A stretch of DNA of 64,000 nucleotides from positions 1,364,001-1,428,000 of the forward strand of contig OY970227.1 of assembly GCA_963714055.1 (NCBI GenBank), given 5' to 3'. This DNA comes from JACDBE01 sp963714055. GTDB lineage: Bacteria > Actinomycetota > Acidimicrobiia > Spongiisociales > UBA5794. The translations under genes and the position numbers were made by a program. This document shows positions 17,254-27,754 of the stretch, in pieces (position 1 is the first letter of the stretch; the number at the start of each line of letters is the position of its first letter). The notes beneath the pieces were generated by a model that searched no databases, was not told where the DNA came from, and saw only the letters and a list, made by a program, of their open reading frames with translations.

Positions 17254-18757
17254 TTGGCTCTCGAGCTGAAGGGGATCACCAAGCGTTTCCCGGGCGTCCT
17301 CGCCAACGACGACGTCTCTCTCTCTGTCGCCCCCGGCGAGGTACTGGCGCTGCTCGGCGAGAACGGCGCCGGCAAGTCGACGCTGATGAACATCCTCTAC
17401 GGGTTGTACCGACCCGACGAGGGCACGGTCATGCTCGACGGGGAGCCGCTGGAGCTGACCTCGACCCACGACGCCATCGCCGCCGGCATCGGGATGGTCC
17501 ACCAGCACTTCATGCTGGTGCCGGTGTTCACCGTCGCCGAGAACGTCATCCTCGGTCAGGAGCCCGTGGGGACCGCCGGGGTCATCGACCTCGACGCTGC
17601 CCGCGCCGCGGTGCAGGAGACGTCCGAGATGTGCGGTTTCCACGTCGACCCCGACGTCGTCATCGAGGACCTGCCCGTCGGGGTTCAGCAGCGCGTCGAG
17701 ATCATCAAGGTCCTCAACCGCGAGGCCCGCTACGTGGTCTTCGACGAGCCCACCGCGGTGCTCACCCCGCAGGAGGTCGTCGAGTTCTTCGCCATCATCC
17801 GAATCCTGCAGGCGGACGGCAAGGGGATCATCTTCATCACCCACAAGCTGGGGGAGGCCCTCGAGATCGCCGACCGGATCGTGGTGATGCGCTCCGGGCG
17901 CACGGTCGGCGAGGTGCTGCCCGCCGACACCGACGAGGAGCAGCTCGCCGAGATGATGGTGGGCCGGCCGGTCGAGCTGGTGGTCGCCCAAGGACACGTC
18001 CCAGCCCGGTGCCCCCATGCTGCAGGTGCAGGACCTGGTGGTGCTCGACGACCGCGGCCACCGCGCCGTGAACGGGGCCACCTTCGAGGTGCGGGTCGGT
18101 GAGATCGTCGGGGTGGCCGGCGTCCAGGGCAATGGCCAGACCGAGCTGATCGAGGCGATCATGGGGCTACGGCCGACGCTGGAGGGGGCGGTCACCCTCG
18201 ACGGCGTGGACGTGATCGACTACACCCCGAGGCAGCTCCACAAGGCCGGGGTATCGCACATCCCCGAGGACCGCCAGGAGAGCGGCCTCGTGCTCGGCTT
18301 CACGGTCGCTGAGAACATGGTGCTCGACTCGTACTACGAGGACCCCTTCTCCCGGGGGCTGTTCATGGACTGGGACGACGTCAACGAGGCCGCCGCGCGC
18401 CTCGTCAAGCAGTACGACGTGCGCACCCCGGGTATCGACGTCCCGGTCTCCACGCTCTCGGGTGGGAACCAGCAGAAGGTGATCGTTGCCCGTGAGTTCG
18501 ACCGCCCTGTCCGGCTGGTGGTCGCCTCGCAACCGACCCGCGGAATCGACGTCGGCTCCATCGAGTACATCCACACCCAGATCGTGGCGATGCGCGACGC
18601 CGGGGCGGCGGTGCTCGTGGTGTCCTCCGAGCTGGAGGAGGTCACCGCCCTGGCCGACCGCGTCCTCGTGCTGTACCACGGGAGGATCGCCGGGGAGTTC
18701 GCCCCCGACGCCGACATCACCGACATCGGGCTGGCCATGCTGGGATCGGCCCGATGA
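17254..18757 (+). CDS. Nucleoside ABC importer ATPase with two nucleotide-binding domains (frameshifted)
   Basis: About 500 residues. Domain 1 has Walker A GENGAGKST, the divergent signature LPVGVQQRVEI usual in this family, and Walker B VVFDEPTAVL. Domain 2 has GVAGVQGNGQTEL, LSGGNQQKVIVAREF and the substituted VVASQPTRGIDVG. The frame changes by one extra base between about 17985 and 18017, most simply in CGGTGCCCCCATG, where one C fewer restores the frame; I treat it as an assembly insertion. TTG at 17254 follows GGAGGAGG. Overlaps the permease start by four bases. Confidence 0.88.
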
Positions 18758-19962
18758 CCCAGGCCCCACCCACCACCGAGCCGGAGGCGCCTCCCCCCGA
18801 AGAGCGGTCGGCGATGGACTCGGCGACAGGTGTGGGGACGTCGCTGCTCCGCTCGCTGGCGGTGCCCACCCTCGCCCTGGTGTCGGCGCTGATCATCGGG
18901 GCGGTGATCATCGCCCTCAGCGACGTCAACAACCTCCCGCTGCTCTTCAGCGATCCCGGCACCGCCCTCGGCAACATGTGGGACGAGATCACCACCGCCT
19001 ACGGCGCCCTCTTCCGCGGCGCGGTCGGGTCGATCTACGCCATCTCGGAGACCTTGTTTGCCAGCACCCCGCTGATCCTCGCCAGCCTGGGAGTGGCACT
19101 CGGGTTCCGGGCAGGGCTGTTCAACATCGGTGCCCAGGGCCAGATGCTGATCGGCGGGATCGCCGCCACCTGGGTGGGTATCCACGTCGGGCTGCCCACG
19201 CCGCTCCACCTGATCCTGGCGATCGTGGCCGGCATCGTCGGTGGCGCCATCTGGGGTGGGATCGCCGGCCTGCTCAAGGCGAGGACCGGCGCCCACGAGG
19301 TCATCACCACCATCATGTTCAACTTCATCGCCCTCTATCTGGTGCAGTGGCTGCTGTCGATACCGCTGTTCCAGGAGACGGGGAGCAACAACCCGGTGTC
19401 CGAGCCGCTCCGGTCCAGCGCACACCTCCCGCTCCTGTTCGGGTCGAACTACCGGGTGACCGTCGGGTTCCTCATCGCGCTGGGGGCGGTGTTCCTCGTG
19501 CAGTGGCTCCTGTTCCGGTCGTCGCTGGGGTTCGAGTTCCGGGCGGTCGGGCTCAACCCGTCGGCGGGGGCCTACGCCGGCATGGGGGTGGCCACCCTGA
19601 TCACCCTGGCGATGGCGCTCGCCGGCGGGCTCGCCGGGGTCGCCGGTGCCAACCAGGTGATGGCGCTGCCGCCCTACCAGGCGTCGCCGGCGATGGCCGC
19701 CACCGTCGGCTTCGACGCCATCACCGTGGCGTTGCTGGGCCGGTCGCACCCGATCGGGGTGCTCTGGGCGTCGATCCTCTTCGGGGCGCTCAAGGCGGGT
19801 GGCCGGGAGATGCAGGGGGCGGCCCAGATCCCGATCGACCTCGTCGTCGTCCTGCAGGCACTGATCGTGATCTTCGTGGCGGCCCCGGCCCTGATCCGGG
19901 CGGTGTGGCGGGTGAAGACGCCGCCGCCTCGGATTCAGCTGAGCAGAGGGTGGGGCGCATGA
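18754..19962 (+). CDS. Nucleoside ABC importer permease 1
   Basis: 402 residues with about ten hydrophobic helices and a Pro/Glu-rich cytoplasmic N-terminus. Branched-chain/sugar-type permease family (BPD_transp_2): ALGFRAGLFNIGAQGQMLIGG is the conserved loop for this family, and MALPPYQASPAMAATVGFDAITVALLG is typical of the BmpC/YufP type. ATGA overlaps the ATPase stop, and its own stop overlaps the start of the second permease, so the three are translationally coupled. Confidence 0.93.
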   Translation: MTQAPPTTEPEAPPPEERSAMDSATGVGTSLLRSLAVPTLALVSALIIGAVIIALSDVNNLPLLFSDPGTALGNMWDEITTAYGALFRGAVGSIYAISETLFASTPLILASLGVALGFRAGLFNIGAQGQMLIGGIAATWVGIHVGLPTPLHLILAIVAGIVGGAIWGGIAGLLKARTGAHEVITTIMFNFIALYLVQWLLSIPLFQETGSNNPVSEPLRSSAHLPLLFGSNYRVTVGFLIALGAVFLVQWLLFRSSLGFEFRAVGLNPSAGAYAGMGVATLITLAMALAGGLAGVAGANQVMALPPYQASPAMAATVGFDAITVALLGRSHPIGVLWASILFGALKAGGREMQGAAQIPIDLVVVLQALIVIFVAAPALIRAVWRVKTPPPRIQLSRGWGA

Positions 19963-21242
19963 CGGCCGTCACCACCGAGCCCGCCGCGGTCGCTCCGGTC
20001 CACACGCGGGCCACACCCGACGAGCGGCGAGCGAGCATCGTCGGGTACTCGCTCCTCGCCATGGCGGTGGTGGTCCTGTGGGTGTTCGCCCTCGGAGTCC
20101 CCGCCGAGGCCACCTCCACCTTCAACCTGAGCCTGCCCACCGACTACTTCAAGGACCTCTCCTGGACCTTCAACACCAGGGCCGTGAACCTGATCATCGC
20201 CGCCCTGATCGCCGTGCTCGGTGTCCTCTGCCTCCGCCGGCGCTGGCTGGAGCGCACCAACGCCATGCTCGGAGCCGGTCTCGGGCTGCTGGTGTTCGCC
20301 TTCCTCGCCTGGGCGGCGGCAGACGGCTCCTTCAGCCTCGTCGGCATGCTCCGCTCCACCGTCATCGCCTCGATCGTGATCACGCTGGGGGCGCTGTGCG
20401 GCCTGATGTGCGAGCGCGCCGGAGTGGTCAACATCGGCATCGAGGGCCAGTTGCTCAGCGGGGCGTTCGTCGCCGTGATCCTGTCGAGCGCCTACGGGAC
20501 GTGGGCCGGGGTGATAGGGGCGATGCTGGTCGGAGCGCTGCTCGGTCTCCTCCTGGTGTGGCTCGCCATCCGGTTCCACGTCGACCAGATCATCGCCGGG
20601 GTGGTCATCAACATCCTCGCCCTCGGCATCACGTCGTTCCTGGCGAGCCGCGTCCTCTCCGAGGCCCAGGACCTCAACGCCCCGGCCCGGGTGCCGTCGT
20701 GGCGGATCCCGATCCTCGCCGACATCCCGGTGCTCGGGCCGATGTTCTTCGACCACGTGTTCTTCATCTACGTCACCCTGATCCTCGCCTTCGGCCTCCA
20801 GTACGCCCTGTTCCGGACCCGGTGGGGCCTGCGGGTGCGGTCGGTCGGCGAGCACCCCAAGGCGGCCGACACGTTGGGGATCAACGTGTTCCGCATCCGC
20901 TACCGGAACGTGGTGCTTGGTGGGCTCATCGCCGGGTTCGGCGGGGCCTTCCTGGCCCTGTCCCAGGTGGCCCGGTTCGAGGAGAACATGACCGGGGGCA
21001 TCGGGTTCATCGGACTGGCGGCGCTGATCTTCGGTCGCTGGATGCCGCTCGGTTGCCTGGCCGCCGGCCTGGTCTTCGGGTTCTCCAGCTCGCTCGCCCA
21101 GAAGGTGGCCATCCTCGGAACCGGCATCCCCTCCGAGTTCATGCTGATGCTGCCCTATGTCGCCACCGTCGTCGTGGTGGCCGGGGTGGTCGGTCGGTCG
21201 CGGCCCCCGGCAGCCGACGGCAAGCCGTACATCAAGGACTGA
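19959..21242 (+). CDS. Nucleoside ABC importer permease 2
   Basis: 427 residues, paralogous to permease 1 and forming the heterodimeric channel with it. ERAGVVNIGIEGQLLSGAF is the family loop; SVGEHPKAADTLGINV and FIGLAALIFGRWMPLG are the BmpD/YufQ landmarks. It has about ten helices and a longer N-terminal region containing two extra hydrophobic segments. ATG at 19959 overlaps the previous stop by four bases. The phosphorylase gene follows 19 bases later. Confidence 0.93.
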   Translation: MTAVTTEPAAVAPVHTRATPDERRASIVGYSLLAMAVVVLWVFALGVPAEATSTFNLSLPTDYFKDLSWTFNTRAVNLIIAALIAVLGVLCLRRRWLERTNAMLGAGLGLLVFAFLAWAAADGSFSLVGMLRSTVIASIVITLGALCGLMCERAGVVNIGIEGQLLSGAFVAVILSSAYGTWAGVIGAMLVGALLGLLLVWLAIRFHVDQIIAGVVINILALGITSFLASRVLSEAQDLNAPARVPSWRIPILADIPVLGPMFFDHVFFIYVTLILAFGLQYALFRTRWGLRVRSVGEHPKAADTLGINVFRIRYRNVVLGGLIAGFGGAFLALSQVARFEENMTGGIGFIGLAALIFGRWMPLGCLAAGLVFGFSSSLAQKVAILGTGIPSEFMLMLPYVATVVVVAGVVGRSRPPAADGKPYIKD

Positions 21243-21261
21243 CGGCGAGGAGCTCCGGCGC

Positions 21262-21969
21262 GTGCCCACCCCCCACATCTCCGCCGAGCCCGGTGCCTTC
21301 GCCGATGTCTGCCTGATGCCGGGGGACCCGCTGCGGGCGAAGCACATCGCCGACACCTTCCTCGACGACGCCGTCGAGGTGACCGCGGTGCGCAACATGC
21401 TGGGGTTCACCGGAACGTACCGGGGCACGCCGGTCTCGGTGATGGGGAGCGGGATGGGCATCCCGTCGGCGTCGATCTACGCCAAGGAGCTCATCACCGA
21501 ATACGAGGTGCGCCGGCTGATCCGGGTGGGGAGCGCCGGCGGCATCAGCGCCGACGTGGGCCTCCGCGACGTGGTGATCGCCCTCGGGGCGTGCACCGAC
21601 TCGGGCGTCAACCGCTCCCGCTTCCGCGGCCTCGACTTCGCCGCCGTCGCCGACTACGAGTTGCTACGCAGAGCCGTCGACGCCGCCGAGGCGAAGGGGA
21701 AGACGGTGCGGGTGGGCAACGTGTTCTCCGCCGACCTCTTCTACCACCCCGACTTCTCGCTGTTCGACACCATGGAGAGCATGGGGGTGCTGGCGGTGGA
21801 GATGGAGGCGGCCGGGCTCTATGGGGTCGCTGCCGAGTACGGCGCCGCCGCCCTCGCCATCCTCACCATCAGCGACCACGTCCGCACCGGTGAGGCAACC
21901 AGCGCAGACGAGCGTCAGTCGACGTTCGACGACATGGTCGAGATCGCCCTCGACTCGCTCACTGACTGA
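21262..21969 (+). CDS. deoD: Purine nucleoside phosphorylase, DeoD type
   Basis: 235 residues splitting purine (deoxy)nucleosides with phosphate to base and (deoxy)ribose-1-phosphate. Seen: GDPLRAKHIAD, GSGMGIPSASIYAKEL, RVGSAGG (phosphate and base site), VEMEAAGLY and ISDHVRTGE, all DeoD signatures. GTG at 21262 follows GAGGAG. As the last gene of the importer operon it would use the nucleosides brought in, a direct uptake-and-salvage module. Confidence 0.95.
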   Translation: MPTPHISAEPGAFADVCLMPGDPLRAKHIADTFLDDAVEVTAVRNMLGFTGTYRGTPVSVMGSGMGIPSASIYAKELITEYEVRRLIRVGSAGGISADVGLRDVVIALGACTDSGVNRSRFRGLDFAAVADYELLRRAVDAAEAKGKTVRVGNVFSADLFYHPDFSLFDTMESMGVLAVEMEAAGLYGVAAEYGAAALAILTISDHVRTGEATSADERQSTFDDMVEIALDSLTD

Positions 21970-21990
21970 CCCTCGGGTGCCGGTGATCCC

Positions 21991-22115
21991 CCGAACCTGA
22001 GGTTCCTGGGTACCGGAGCGGTGCCCGATCCTCTCGAGTTCGGGGCGCCGTGAGCCGGCGGCGCGAACCTGAGGCGATCGCGTACCGTGGCGGTACCCCA
22101 CTACCTCAGGTTCGG
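21991..22115 (+). repeat. Tandem pair of 53-base palindromic elements upstream of kgd
   Basis: Two copies, 21991-22043 and 22063-22115, each running from CGAACCTGAGG to a reverse-complement arm (TTCGG end), with an inner palindrome GTACCGNNGCGGTNC. In copy 2 the arms are exact (CGAACCTGAGG / CCTCAGGTTCG); in copy 1 the right arm is degraded. They lie 28 bases before the kgd -10 box and 22 bases after deoD. They could terminate the deoD operon or bind a regulator of kgd. Confidence 0.8.
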
Positions 22116-22155
22116 CCGGATCGATCGTGGCGAGGACCGACGTAGCATTGGGCCC

Positions 22156-25100
22156 ATGGCGGACACCGGCCTCGGGTTCGGGGGCAACGACTGGCTGGTC
22201 GAGGACCTGTACGAGCGGTACCTCGACGCACCCGGGAGCCTGAGCGACGCATGGCGCCGCTACTTCGAGGGCAACGGCGAGGTGGCGCCCCCCACCGACG
22301 ACGGCGCCCCGGCGGCACCGCCCCCGTCACCCGTGCCCACGGACACCGCCGGGCGAACCGCACCGCCCGATCGGCCGCCGACTGTCGAATCAAGCCCCGG
22401 CCCGGCTCCCTCGCCGGCATCACCGCCGCCGGCGGTCGAGCCCCCGGAGGGCGCCGAGATCCTGCGTGGCGCCGCCGCCACCATCGCCGACCGGATGGAG
22501 GCGAGTCGCGAACTGCCCACCGCCACCTCGGTGCGGAGCTTCCCCGCCAAGTTGCTCGAGGTCAACCGGACGATCATCAACAACCAGCTGCGGCGGCTCG
22601 CCGAAGGCGGCAAGATCAGCTTCACCCACCTCATCGGGTGGGCGGTGGTCCGTGCCCTGTCCGAGCAGCCCCAGATGAACGCCGCCTACGCCGAGGTGGA
22701 GGGGAAGCCGGCGCGGGTCTCCTACCCGCACATCAATCTGGGGCTGGCGATGGACCTGCCCCGCAAGGACGGCGGCCGCACCCTGCTCGTCCCCAACCTG
22801 AAGCGGGTCGACGAGATGGACTTCCGCCGCTACTGGGAGGCGTACGAGGAAGTGGTGCGGCGGGTGCGGTCCGGGTCGATGACCCCCGATGACTTCGCCG
22901 GGACCACCGCCACCCTGACCAACCCGGGGACGGTGGGCACCGTCCAGTCGGTCCCACGGCTGATGCCGGAACAGGGGCTGATCGTCGGCGTTGGCCGGAT
23001 CGGGTTCCCGCCGGAATACGAGGGAGCCGACCCGGAGTCGCTCGCCCGGGCCGGGCTGGGCCGCACCCTCACCATGACCAGCACCTACGACCACCGCATC
23101 ATCCAGGGTGCGGAGAGCGGGATGTTCCTGGCGCGGGTCCACCAGCTGCTGCTCGGCGCCGACGGCTTCTACGAGGACGTATTCGCCTCGATGGCCATCC
23201 CCTACGTCCCGGTCAAGTGGGCGGTCGACTCCAACCCTGCCCCGGGGAGCCAGGGCTGGGCCGAGAAGCAGGCCCGCATCTTCCAGCTCATCAACATGTA
23301 CCGGGTTCGAGGCCATCTCATCGCCGACCTCGACCCGCTGCGCCAGAAGCCGCCGCAGATCCACGACGAGCTCGACCCGATCACCTACGGGCTCAGCCTG
23401 TGGGACCTCGACCGTGAGTTCGCCACCGGAGGGCTGGCCGGTCGCACCAGGATGACGCTCGGGCGAGATCCTCGGCGTGCTGCGCGACGCGTACTGCCGA
23501 ACGTCGGGTATCGAGTACATGCACATCCAGGAGCCCGACCAGAAGCTGTGGATCCAGGAGCACGTCGAGCGACCGGCGCCGCCGATCAGCAGCGACGAGA
23601 AGCGCCGGCTGCTCGCCAAGCTGATCGAGGCGGAAGGCTTCGAGCGGTTCCTCCACACCAAGTTCCTCGGCGCCAAGCGCTTCAGCCTGGAGGGCGCCGA
23701 GACCCTCATCCCGCTGCTCGACGTGGTGCTCAACACCGCCTCCGACGCCGGGATGGAAGAGGTCGTTCTCGGCATGGCCACACCGGGGACGGCTGAACGT
23801 GCTGGCCAACACCGCCAAGAAGGACCTCGCCGCCGTCTTCCACGAGTTCGTCGGCCACGAGGAGCCCGACGACGCCGGCAACTTCTCCGGTGACGTCAAG
23901 TACCACCTGGGCGCCCGGGGCGAGCACACCACCCCGGACGGCAGGCGGCTCGGCATCGAGGTGGCGGCCAATCCCAGCCACCTGGAGGCGATCGACCCGG
24001 TGCTCGAGGGCATCACCCGGGCCCGTCAGGACGAGCTCGGGGCGGGCAGCGACGACCTGGTCCTCCCGCTGCTCCTCCACGGAGACGCCGCCTTCTCCGG
24101 TCAGGGCGTCGTCGCCGAGACCCTCAACCTCTCCCAGCTCGGCGGCTACTCGACCGGCGGGACCATCCACGTCGTGGTCAACAACCAGGTCGGTTTCACC
24201 ACCGCCGCCGTCGATGCCCGTTCCAGCTTCTACGCCACGGATGTCGCCAAGGGGGTGCAGGCGCCGATCTTCCATGTCAACGGCGACGACCCCGAAGCCG
24301 TGCTGCGGATGGCACGGATCGCGTTCGCTTTCCGCGAGGCGTTCCACAAGGACGTGGTCATCGACCTGGTGTGCTACCGCAGGCTGGGCCACAACGAGGG
24401 GGACGAGCCCAGCTACACCCAGCCGAAGATGTACCGGCTGGTCGACGCGCGGAGTCCGATCCGGCACCTCTACGCCGAGCGGCTCATCGACACCGGTGAG
24501 GCCGACGCCGATGAAATAGAGGGCCTGGTCGCCGCCTACCGATCCAAGCTGGAGGCCGCCCTCGAGGAGTCGCGCACCTTCGCCACCGCGACCCGCCAGG
24601 CCAGGGGCGCATCGACGGCACCGGTCGCCACCAGGATCGGCGTCGAGGAGCTCGACGGCATCGAGCGCGCCATCGCCGCCCTGCCCGACGAGTTCACGGT
24701 GCACCCGAAGCTGTCCAAGCAGCTCGGCGAGCGCCACAGCCTGTACGCCGGGGGCCTGGTGGACTGGGCGCTGGCCGAGGCCTTCGCCTTCGGGTCACTG
24801 TCACTGGAGGGGGTGCGGGTGAGGATGGCCGGCGAGGACTCCCAACGGGGCACCTTCTCCCACCGCCACGCCGTGCTGGTCGACCACGAGACCGAGGAGG
24901 AGTACACCCCGCTCCAGCACCTCCATCCCGAGCAGGCCCCGATCGAGATCTACGACAGCCTGTTGTCCGAGTTCGCCGCCGTCGGGTTCGAGTACGGCTA
25001 TTCGGTGACGGCGCCGGAAGCCCTGGTCATCTGGGAGGCCCAGTTCGGCGACTTCGTCAACGGTGCCCAGGTGGTCATCGACCAGTTCCTGGTGTCCGGG

Positions 25101-25769
25101 CTCGACAAGTGGGACCAGACCTGCGGCCTGGTGCTCCTACTCCCCCACGGGTTCGAGGGCCAGGGACCGGAGCACTCCAGCGCCCGGCTCGAGCGTTTCC
25201 TGGAGAACGCCGCCGACGACAACATGCGGGTGGCGGTGCCGTCGACGACGGGTCAGTACTTCCACCTCCTGCGCCTGCAGGCGCTCCATCCCGAGAAGCG
25301 GCCGCTGGTGGTGATGTCCCCCAAGTCGCTGCTGCGCACCCGCGACTCGTTCAGCCCGGTGGCCGATCTTGCCGAGCACGACTACCGCCCGGTGCTCGGC
25401 GACGACACGGTCGCGGCGGGGGCGAGGCGGGTGCTGCTGTGCTCGGGCAAGGTCTACTACGACCTAGACCGGCACCGGCGCCAGCACGAGATCGACGACG
25501 TCGCCGTCGTCCGGGTGGAGCAGCTGTACCCGTTCCCGATCGAGGCCGTCGGCCAGGTACTCGCCCCCTACGGCGACGTCGAGTTGGTCTGGGTGCAGGA
25601 GGAGCCGGCCAACATGGGTGCTTGGCGGTACCTGTCGCGCACGCTGCTCGTCGAGACCGGCCGCCAGACGAGAGGGCTCTACCGGCGGGCCAGCGCCTCG
25701 CCGGCGACCGGGAACCCGCTCACCCACGCCCGCGAGCAGCGCGAGATCGTGGAGAAGGCCTTCACCTGA
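22156..25769 (+). CDS. kgd: Multifunctional 2-oxoglutarate decarboxylase/dehydrogenase Kgd (two frameshifts)
   Basis: About 1203 residues once repaired; mycobacterial Kgd is about 1230. Order: short N-terminal E1-like helix (NDWLVEDLYERYL), Pro/Ala linker, E2-type succinyltransferase domain ending in TYDHRIIQGAESG, then the thiamine-diphosphate E1 domain with GDVKYHLGARGEH, NPSHLE, HGDAAFSGQGVVAETL. It feeds succinyl groups into the TCA cycle. Single-base insertions break it at 23464 (CTCGGG-C-GAGATC) and about 23780 (GCC-A-CACCGG); removing each restores MTLGEILGVLRDAY and GMAHRGRLNVLANT. TAGCAT at 22143-22148 lies 7 bases before ATG 22156: leaderless. Confidence 0.94.
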
Positions 25770-25770
25770 G

Positions 25771-26163
25771 GTGGACGTCACGGCGGCTGCGACGCGATGG
25801 GCGGCCACCTGGGAGCGGGCATGGCCGGGACGCGACATCGAAGCGATCGTGGCGTTGTACGCGGAAAGTGTCGAGTATCGGGCGCTGGCGTTCCGTGACC
25901 CCGATCTCGGCCCGGAAGGGGTACGCGCCTACCTGACCCGGGAGTTCGGAGTCGAGGAGGACATCGGGTGTCGCTTCGGGGTGCCGGTGGTCACCGGCGA
26001 CCGGGCCGCGGTGGAGTGGTGGGCGAGCTGGGTGGAGGACGGCGAGCCGATCACCCTGGCCGGGTCCACCTTCCTCCGCTTCGACAACGACGGGCTCGTG
26101 GTCGACCACCGGGACTACTGGAGCCACGTCGACCGCATCGAGCAACCCTTCGCCGGGTGGTAG
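25771..26163 (+). CDS. SnoaL/NTF2-like small protein
   Basis: 130 residues with a cone-shaped NTF2-like fold: helix WERAWPGRDIEAIVALYAE, strands VEYRALAF, GDRAAVEWWASWVEDGEP and the C-terminal DNDGLVVDHRDYW. This fold serves as a small-molecule binding or isomerase domain; no catalytic set can be named. GTG at 25771 lies one base after the kgd stop, so it is cotranscribed with kgd. Specific role unknown. Confidence 0.75.
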   Translation: MDVTAAATRWAATWERAWPGRDIEAIVALYAESVEYRALAFRDPDLGPEGVRAYLTREFGVEEDIGCRFGVPVVTGDRAAVEWWASWVEDGEPITLAGSTFLRFDNDGLVVDHRDYWSHVDRIEQPFAGW

Positions 26164-26247
26164 CCGGGGCCGGCGCACCGGCCCCGGTGACGCGGTGGTG
26201 ACGGTCCACGACGACCCTCAATGGATCACTGTGGAGGGGAGACGACC

Positions 26248-27726
26248 ATGCACCGCTCTCGTTGGGGGACAGTCGCCGCACTCCTTGCGCTCGTGTGCGC
26301 GCTGTTCGTTGCCGACGCCAACTCGGCCGAGGCGGCTACCACCAGGGTCGCCTGCCCGACCGGCGATCTGGCGGCGGCAATCGCCGCGGCGAGCCCTGGG
26401 GACACGCTGGTCATCACCGGGACGTGTACCGGCAACTTCGTCGTGGAGGAAGATCTCACGCTACGAGGCAAGGCCGGTGCGATCCTGGACGGTGGAGGTA
26501 CGGAGACGACCCTGACCATCATCGCTGCGACCGTTGCCGTCACCAACCTGACCATCACGGGTGGCAGCGGCACCTTCTGCCCGCTGGAACCGTGCCTCGA
26601 CGGCGGCGGGATCGCCAACCTCGGCGGCGTCGTCACAGTCGTGCGCTCGACCGTGAGCGGGAACAGCACCTACGACGGTGCGGGCGGCATCTTCAACGAC
26701 GGTGGCTCCGTCACGATGACACACTCCACAGTCAGGGACAATGGCGCATCGGTCCACGCCGGCGGCATCTACAACGGCAGCGGCAGCCTCACTCTCACTG
26801 ACACTGCAGTGATCTCGAACGGGGCCGACCGGTCCGGCGGGATCTTCAATGACGGCGGCGAGGTCACCCTCAACGGAACCACCTCGGTGACGCACAACGG
26901 AGCCGCCTACACAGGTGGTGTCCTCAGCTACGACGGCGTCGTCACTATCAACGACTCGTCTTCGGTGAGCTCGAACCAGGCCGTGGACGGCTTCGGCTCG
27001 GCCGGCGGAGTCACGATCTATGGCGGCGAGCTCATCCTGAACGACACCTCGTCCATCTCGGGGAACGAGGGCGTCCGCGGCGGCGGCATCGAGAGCGGCT
27101 CCGGCATCGGCGACCCGACCCCCGAGGTCGTCCTGAACGACTCGTCATCGGTTACTCGGAACAGTTCCCAGAACTTTGCCGGCGGGATCTGGAGCGCGGG
27201 CACGCTGATCCTGAACGACTCCTCCTCGGTGAGCCGCAATTCAGCCGATTTTGGATCAGGCGGGGGGATCCTCAGCAGCGGTACCGCAGTCCTAAACGAC
27301 CACGCCTCGGTGAGCGGGAACTCCGCCGACTTCGGGATCGTAGCAAGCGGGTTCTTTGCGAGCTCGGGAGGCGGGATCTGGAGCTCTGGAGCCCTCACCC
27401 TCAACGACTCGTCCTCGGTGACCGGAAACACCGCCGACGATCCTGCCGGCCTCGGCGGCGGAATCAACAACGCAGGCACCCTCACCCTGAACGACTCGGC
27501 CTCGGTCACCGGGAATACGGCGGGTGACGACGGCGGAGGGGTCTACAACGAAGCCACCGGCGTCGTCACCCTGAGTGGCTCTGTCTCGGTGGTCCGCAAC
27601 ACAGCCGGGGGCAGTGGTGGCGGGATCTTCAGTGAAGCGGACGTGCACGTCTGCGCGGCGAGCAACGTCCGGTTGAGCCCGAACGACCCGGAAGACCCCC
27701 CTTCGATGCTCGTCATCAGTTGCTGA
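26248..27726 (+). CDS. Secreted right-handed beta-helix protein
   Basis: 492 residues. Signal peptide with core VAALLALVCALFVA and likely cleavage after Ala-Glu-Ala. The rest is built of about fifteen imperfect repeats of a form close to LTLNDSSSVTGNTADDxGGGI, a parabolic pattern of short strands and Gly turns typical of right-handed beta-helices found in polymorphic outer proteins and surface carbohydrate lyases. No catalytic set or anchor is visible; the protein ends in SC. It could be a surface or secreted adhesin or glycan-binding protein. ATG at 26248 follows GGAGGGGA. The convergent etfD-like gene ends 28 bases away. Confidence 0.8.
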   Translation: MHRSRWGTVAALLALVCALFVADANSAEAATTRVACPTGDLAAAIAAASPGDTLVITGTCTGNFVVEEDLTLRGKAGAILDGGGTETTLTIIAATVAVTNLTITGGSGTFCPLEPCLDGGGIANLGGVVTVVRSTVSGNSTYDGAGGIFNDGGSVTMTHSTVRDNGASVHAGGIYNGSGSLTLTDTAVISNGADRSGGIFNDGGEVTLNGTTSVTHNGAAYTGGVLSYDGVVTINDSSSVSSNQAVDGFGSAGGVTIYGGELILNDTSSISGNEGVRGGGIESGSGIGDPTPEVVLNDSSSVTRNSSQNFAGGIWSAGTLILNDSSSVSRNSADFGSGGGILSSGTAVLNDHASVSGNSADFGIVASGFFASSGGGIWSSGALTLNDSSSVTGNTADDPAGLGGGINNAGTLTLNDSASVTGNTAGDDGGGVYNEATGVVTLSGSVSVVRNTAGGSGGGIFSEADVHVCAASNVRLSPNDPEDPPSMLVISC

Positions 27727-27754
27727 CGGCTGACATCCGGCGTTCGACGGGGCT

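Noticed and set aside
22156..25769. Programmed frameshifting in kgd
   Set aside because: The two sites lack slippery heptamers, and relatives encode Kgd in one frame; extra bases explain both.
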